Assembly: GCA_002401285.1 (NCBI GenBank)
Contig: NVSQ01000027.1
Coordinates: 32,654 to 42,057, forward strand
Direction of reading: 5' to 3'
DNA length: 9,404 nucleotides
Source of the DNA: SAR202 cluster bacterium
GTDB taxonomy: Bacteria > Chloroflexota > Dehalococcoidia > UBA3495
Of the stretch, positions 6,679-9,404 are shown in pieces; the first letter of the stretch is position 1, and the number at the start of each line of letters is the position of its first letter. The notes below the pieces were generated by a model, which had not been told where the DNA came from, ran no database searches, and was given only the letters and a program-made list of their open reading frames with translations. The position numbers and the translations under genes are program-made.

Positions 6679-7776
6679 CTAAGGCGCCATCCTTCCTGGC
6701 CCCCACCCGTAAGGGATGTTGACCAGGTTGGGTTCAAGTTCACGGATGTTGGTTTGGCCGCAGTAGGACATTGCCCGGTCCACTTCTTCCCGCAATAGTT
6801 CCAGTACGCCATGGACACCGTCGGCGCCGTTCACCGCTAGTCCCCAGAATAGAGGCCGGCCGATGGCCACGGCCCTCGCTCCTAAAGCCAGCGCCTTGAT
6901 AACGTCGCTGCCCCGGCGCACTCCCGAGTCGACGTATACCTCTGCTTGGCCTTTAGCGGCCTCAACGACCTCTGGCACCATCTCGATGGCGCCCATGGTC
7001 GAGTCCATCTGCCGCCCGCCGTGGGTGGAAACCAAGATACCGTTGACGCCGTTCTCCACTGCCACGTGGGCGTCCTCGGCGGTCCTGATGCCCTTCAATA
7101 CCAAGGGCAGGGAGGTTAATCCACGCAGCCATTCCAGATCTTTCCAGGTGATGGGAATGGCGCGGGAGACTTCCCAGCCGGGGGTTTCGTCGGTACCGCT
7201 GATCTCGCTTTGAGGGCGGTCCATCGCCCGGAAGTTACCCAGCTCAAAATTCCGGGAGTATTGGTTGCGAAGGTCCCGCTCTTTGGGGCTCGGGGATGGG
7301 GTGTCGACGGTCAAGCAGATCGCTTTGAAGCCTGCCTCCTCGGCCCGGTGGACCAGCATCTCGGTAAGGTCATATCCCCGGTGGTAAAGCTGGAACCACA
7401 GTGGGCCGGTGGCGGCCTCGGACACCTCTTCCATGCTGTAGTTGGATGAGGTGCTGAGCATCATCAAGGTATCGGACATCCCGGCGCCCCGAGCCGTCGC
7501 CAGTTCGCCGTCTGGGTGGGCGACCATGTGACTGCCCGCCGGGGAGACCATCACCGGCATGCTGATCTTTTCGCCCAGCACGGTGGTGGAGATGTCCCGT
7601 TCGCCGATGTCCCGCAGGAAACGGGGGCGCAGGGTCAGGTCCTCGAAGGCCGACCGGTTGCGCCGTGTGGTGAACTCGTCCATGGCCCCGGCGTCGATGA
7701 AGTCCCAAGTGTCGTGGGAGAGGGTTAGTTTGGCCCTGGCCTCGTAGTCGTAAAGATTGATGGGGTCCATGCTCAT
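6679..7776 (-). CDS. FMN-dependent 2-hydroxyacid dehydrogenase/oxidase (glycolate/lactate oxidase family), copy A, 365 aa
   Basis: This TIM-barrel flavoenzyme family oxidises an alpha-hydroxyacid to the oxo acid. Motifs are TVDTPSPSPKERD (156-168), SLPLVLKGIRTAEDA (222-236) with Lys228, STHGGRQMD (250-258) with the base His252 and Arg255, and DSGVRRGSDVIKALALGARA (283-302) plus IGRP for FMN phosphate. Compared with spinach glycolate oxidase, Tyr129 is kept (Tyr131), but by eye alignment Tyr24 is Phe26, Trp108 is Ser110 and Arg164 is Lys165, so the acid pocket is remodelled. An ATG at 7782 is also in frame, but CTCCT at 7783-7787 (AGGAG on this strand) touches it, while the ATG at 7776 has 6-nt spacing and gives the same N-terminus and length as copy B. 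It lies 30 nt downstream of copy B and ends at a terminator. Confidence 0.92.
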   Translation of the reverse strand: MSMDPINLYDYEARAKLTLSHDTWDFIDAGAMDEFTTRRNRSAFEDLTLRPRFLRDIGERDISTTVLGEKISMPVMVSPAGSHMVAHPDGELATARGAGMSDTLMMLSTSSNYSMEEVSEAATGPLWFQLYHRGYDLTEMLVHRAEEAGFKAICLTVDTPSPSPKERDLRNQYSRNFELGNFRAMDRPQSEISGTDETPGWEVSRAIPITWKDLEWLRGLTSLPLVLKGIRTAEDAHVAVENGVNGILVSTHGGRQMDSTMGAIEMVPEVVEAAKGQAEVYVDSGVRRGSDVIKALALGARAVAIGRPLFWGLAVNGADGVHGVLELLREEVDRAMSYCGQTNIRELEPNLVNIPYGWGPGRMAP

Positions 7777-7782
7777 GTTCAT

Positions 7783-7787
7783 CTCCT
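7783..7787 (-). promoter_or_regulatory. Shine-Dalgarno deciding the copy A start
   Basis: AGGAG on the minus strand abuts the upstream ATG (7782) with no spacer and stands 6 nt before the ATG at 7776. The second is therefore the usable start. Copy B has the same CAGGAG plus 6 nt plus ATG arrangement. Confidence 0.65.
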
Positions 7788-7806
7788 GGACGGCGGGCTT
7801 TTTAGC

Positions 7807-8904
7807 TTAGAAGGATATGGGTCCGGGTCCCCAACCCGCCGGAATGTTGACCAGGTTGGGCTCCAGTTCCTGGATGTTGGTCTGGCCGCAATAGGACATT
7901 GCCCGGTCGACTTCTTCCCGCAACAGCTCTAGGACGCCGTGTACGCCCTCGGCTCCATTCACCGCCAGTCCCCAAAAGAGGGGTCGTCCGATTCCCACGG
8001 CACGTGCTCCCAAGGCCAGCGCTTTAATCACGTCGCTGCCCCGGCGCACTCCCGAGTCCAGGTAGACCTCCGCCTGGCCTTTGGCCGCTTCCACGACCTC
8101 GGGCAGCATCTCGATGGCGCCCATCGTCATGTCCATCTGCCGGCCTCCGTGGGTGGAAACGAGGATACCGTTGACGCCGTTCTCCACGGCCATGTGGGCA
8201 TCTTCGGCGGTCCTGATGCCTTTCAGAACCAGGGGCAAGGAGGTCAATCCACGCAGCCATTCCAACTCCCGCCAGGTAAGAGGGGTGGTGCTGGAAACGT
8301 TCCAGCCGGGGGTTTCGTCGGTGCCGCTGATCTCGCTCCGGGGCCGGTCCGAGCCTCGGAAATTACCCAAGTCGTGGCGCCGTTCGTACTGGTTGCGCAG
8401 GTCCCGTTCTTTAGGACTAGGGGACGGCGTGTCCACGGTCAAACAGATCGCTTTGAAGCCTGCCTCCTCGGCCCGGTGGACCAGCATCTCGGTTAGCTCA
8501 TAGCCGCGATGATACAGTTGAAACCACAGGGGAGCGGTAGCAACGTCGGCCACCTCTTCCATGCTGCAGTTGGAGCTGGTGCTGAGCATCATCAAAGCGT
8601 CGGACATGCCGGCGCCCCTCGCCGTGGCCCGTTCTCCATCCGGATGTGCTTTCATGTGTGATCCCGCCGGGCAGATGAAAACGGGCATGCTGACCTTCTC
8701 GCCCAGCACGGTGGTAGAGATGTCACGTTCGGTGATGTCCCGCAGGAAGCGGGGGCGCAGGGTCAGGGACTCGAAGGCCGACCGGTTGCGCCGGGTGGTG
8801 AACATGTCCATCGCTCCAGCGTCAATGGTATCCCAGTCGTTGTGGGGCAGCGTAAGCTTGGCTCGCTCTTCGTAGTCGTATAGATTGATGGGATCGTTGC
8901 TCAT
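7807..8904 (-). CDS. FMN-dependent 2-hydroxyacid dehydrogenase/oxidase, copy B, 365 aa
   Basis: This is a full-length paralogue of copy A with exactly the same length and no gaps; by hand count 48 of 365 residues differ (about 87% identity). Lys228, His252 (STHGGRQMD), Arg255 and Tyr131 are kept, and Ser110 and Lys165 replace the Trp and Arg of glycolate oxidase, as in copy A. At the position of glycolate oxidase Tyr24 it has Thr26, where copy A has Phe26, so the two may differ in substrate. Differences cluster at residues 71-76, 174-190 and 202-209, and at the last four residues. The segment 141-170 is identical. AGGAGG lies 6 nt before the ATG. It is first in a two-gene leftward operon. Its first 17 codons and upstream region are repeated in mirror image at the right end of the window. 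Confidence 0.92.
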   Translation of the reverse strand: MSNDPINLYDYEERAKLTLPHNDWDTIDAGAMDMFTTRRNRSAFESLTLRPRFLRDITERDISTTVLGEKVSMPVFICPAGSHMKAHPDGERATARGAGMSDALMMLSTSSNCSMEEVADVATAPLWFQLYHRGYELTEMLVHRAEEAGFKAICLTVDTPSPSPKERDLRNQYERRHDLGNFRGSDRPRSEISGTDETPGWNVSSTTPLTWRELEWLRGLTSLPLVLKGIRTAEDAHMAVENGVNGILVSTHGGRQMDMTMGAIEMLPEVVEAAKGQAEVYLDSGVRRGSDVIKALALGARAVGIGRPLFWGLAVNGAEGVHGVLELLREEVDRAMSYCGQTNIQELEPNLVNIPAGWGPGPISF

Positions 8905-8934
8905 GGTGGCCTCCTGAGGGCGTTGGGTAGCAAT

Positions 8935-8976
8935 CAGCCGTCAGCGGTCAGCGGTCAGCGTTCAGAGTTCAGCATG
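8935..8976 (+). repeat. Heptamer repeat CAGCGGT, six units (left arm)
   Basis: The units are CAGCCGT, CAGCGGT, CAGCGGT, CAGCGTT, CAGAGTT and CAGCATG. The right arm has only the first, second and last unit, a difference of exactly three heptads. It lies about 30 nt upstream of the copy B start. Confidence 0.85.
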
Positions 8977-9011
8977 CGGCTGATGCGGCGGCTCTTAGCA
9001 AAACCTTCCCT

Positions 9012-9040
9012 ACTCTAGCGGGTGGGCCGGGCGGTGGCAA
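9012..9040 (-). promoter_or_regulatory. Possible sigma-70-type promoter for copies B and A
   Basis: Read leftward this is TTGCCA (9040-9035), a 17-nt spacer and TAGAGT (9017-9012), 5 of 6 and 4 of 6 matches. It would give a leader of about 100 nt containing the heptad array. The C at 9010, two bases after the -10, differs from the right arm. Confidence 0.4.
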
Positions 9041-9066
9041 CCCATAGATAGAGGATAGAATTTATT

Positions 9067-9089
9067 GGGATGACCGTCTGACGGGGATG
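9067..9089 (+). repeat. GGGATG direct repeat flanking the 17-bp segment absent from the right arm
   Basis: GGGATG occurs at 9067-9072 and 9084-9089, 17 bp apart. The right arm has a single GGGATG, so one repeat plus the intervening 11 bp has been lost there or gained here. The interval contains CCGTC-T-GACGG (9074-9084), a small hairpin that favours slippage. Confidence 0.8.
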
Positions 9090-9128
9090 GGCGTAAGGGT
9101 GTGAGTGTTGACTGACGCGGGTGCGGGG

Positions 9129-9156
9129 CTATGGACACGGCATGCCGTGCCTCTAC
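9129..9156. repeat. Imperfect 28-bp REP-like palindrome (core CACGGCATGCCGTG)
   Basis: A perfect 14-bp palindrome (9136-9149) lies inside a 28-bp imperfect one whose minus-strand half reads GTAGAGGCACGGCA. It has the same size and outer GTAG/GGC design as the perfect palindrome at 5447-5474, so I place it in the same family. It sits in the spacer of the large inverted repeat. Confidence 0.65.
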
Positions 9157-9238
9157 CAGGATGCATGAACCACTCCTCTGGCGGGCAACGATCACACCCT
9201 TACGCCCATCCCAATAAATTCTATCCTCTATCTATGGG

Positions 9239-9267
9239 TTGCCACCGCCCGGCCCACCCGCTAGAGT
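9239..9267 (+). promoter_or_regulatory. Possible promoter of the partial third oxidase copy (mirror of 9012-9040)
   Basis: TTGCCA (9239-9244), 17 nt, TAGAGT (9262-9267), identical to the leftward promoter in the other arm. It would initiate about 80 nt before the ATG at 9354. Confidence 0.4.
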
Positions 9268-9302
9268 AAGGAAGGTTTTGCCAAGAGCCGCCGCATCAGC
9301 CG

Positions 9303-9323
9303 CATGCTGACCGCTGACGGCTG
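9303..9323 (-). repeat. Heptamer repeat, three units (right arm)
   Basis: On the minus strand this reads CAGCCGT, CAGCGGT, CAGCATG. It is the contracted counterpart of the six-unit array at 8935-8976. Confidence 0.8.
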
Positions 9324-9353
9324 ATTGCTACCCAACGCCCTCAGGAGGCCACC

Positions 9354-9404
9354 ATGAGCAACGATCCCATCAATCTATACGACTACGAAGAGCGAGCCAA
9401 GCTT
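9354..9404 (+). CDS. FMN-dependent 2-hydroxyacid dehydrogenase, third copy, first 17 codons only
   Basis: The ATG at 9354 is preceded by AGGAGG (9342-9347) with the same spacing as copy B. The 17 codons to the window end (MSNDPINLYDYEERAKL) are identical to the start of copy B in protein and DNA, but on the opposite strand. It is either a third, head-to-head paralogue running out of the window or an artefact duplicate of copy B. If real, the locus has at least three members of this family. Confidence 0.6.
   Translation, partial: MSNDPINLYDYEERAKL

Larger units (their letters stand above)
8854..9104 (-). repeat. Left arm of large inverted repeat (251 bp)
   Basis: Starting at AAGCTT (8854-8859) and running to the TGTGA at 9100-9104, this arm is the reverse complement of 9192-9404. 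It includes the first 17 codons and the 5' region of copy B. Relative to the right arm it carries an extra 21 bp (three heptads) and an extra 17 bp between GGGATG repeats, plus substitutions at 8997 and 9010. The remaining bases match. Confidence 0.93.
8905..9353. other. 449-bp divergent intergenic region between copy B and the partial third copy
   Basis: No coding sequence is supported here; the 61-codon frame at 9010-9195 is within the repeat and lacks homology or a ribosome site. The region holds both arms' upstream sequence, mirrored promoter-like hexamers, heptad arrays and a REP-like palindrome in the middle of the spacer. Confidence 0.7.
9192..9404 (+). repeat. Right arm of large inverted repeat (213 bp, reaches window end)
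   Basis: This mirrors 8854-9104 with two substitutions (positions 9282 and 9269) and two deletions. It ends in AAGCTT exactly at the last base of the window, so the duplication may continue beyond. The 87-bp spacer (9105-9191) is not shared between arms. Confidence 0.93.

Noticed and set aside
9010..9195. 61-codon minus-strand frame in the divergent spacer
   Set aside because: It spans repeat arm and spacer, has no ribosome site or recognisable protein, and is poor evidence for a gene.
8935..9323. CRISPR array
   Set aside because: The repeats are 7-bp units with no spacers, so this is simple-sequence repetition.

Overview
The window is a bacterial accessory or catabolic region with a G+C content in the high fifties by eye. 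The genes are compact, with good Shine-Dalgarno sites. The gene families (paired CaiB/BaiF CoA-transferases, a divergent crotonase, multiplied FMN-dependent 2-hydroxyacid oxidases, a class III aminotransferase next to an MFS carrier) and the REP-like palindromes beginning GTAGGGGC fit a Chloroflexota genome of the Dehalococcoidia/SAR202 kind. That assignment is inference. No marker gene is present.

Layout. Positions 1-1842 (minus strand) hold an MFS permease and, downstream of it, the first 172 codons of a glutamate-1-semialdehyde-aminotransferase-like class III aminotransferase cut by the window edge. Positions 1843-2040 are a divergent promoter region with a good sigma-70-type promoter facing right. 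Positions 2041-5404 (plus strand) are a probable operon of two family III CoA-transferases and a crotonase. Positions 5405-5953 hold the remnant of a REP-associated tyrosine transposase (RAYT) with a perfect 28-bp palindrome embedded in its frame. Positions 5954-6607 (plus) encode a TenA/thiaminase II protein with its catalytic residues intact. Positions 6618-6651 form a hairpin plus T-tract terminator serving the minus strand. Positions 6679-8904 (minus) carry two tandem 365-residue FMN-dependent 2-hydroxyacid dehydrogenase paralogues, about 87% identical by hand count. Positions 8854-9404 form a large inverted repeat (251 and 213 bp arms, 87-bp spacer) that ends the window with the first 17 codons of a third, divergently oriented copy.

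How the genes may work together. The two CoA-transferases look like a heteromeric pair: one keeps the catalytic Asp (Asp177) and the other has Ser at that position, recalling the BbsE/BbsF benzylsuccinate CoA-transferase. The crotonase that follows keeps both oxyanion-hole motifs but has His and Tyr where classical hydratases have their two catalytic Glu residues. The 2-hydroxyacid oxidases keep the Lys/His/Arg core but have replaced the substrate-binding Tyr, Trp and Arg of glycolate oxidase. Together this suggests CoA-dependent breakdown of an unusual organic acid by enzymes with altered active sites. The substrate cannot be read from the sequence.

The points most worth a second look are the Asp/Ser CoA-transferase pair, the non-canonical crotonase and oxidase active sites, the palindrome that is both a repeat element and in-frame codons of the RAYT, and the inverted repeat. 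The arms of the inverted repeat differ by two substitutions and two repeat-mediated indels, so it is either a real head-to-head duplication or an assembly chimera of variants.
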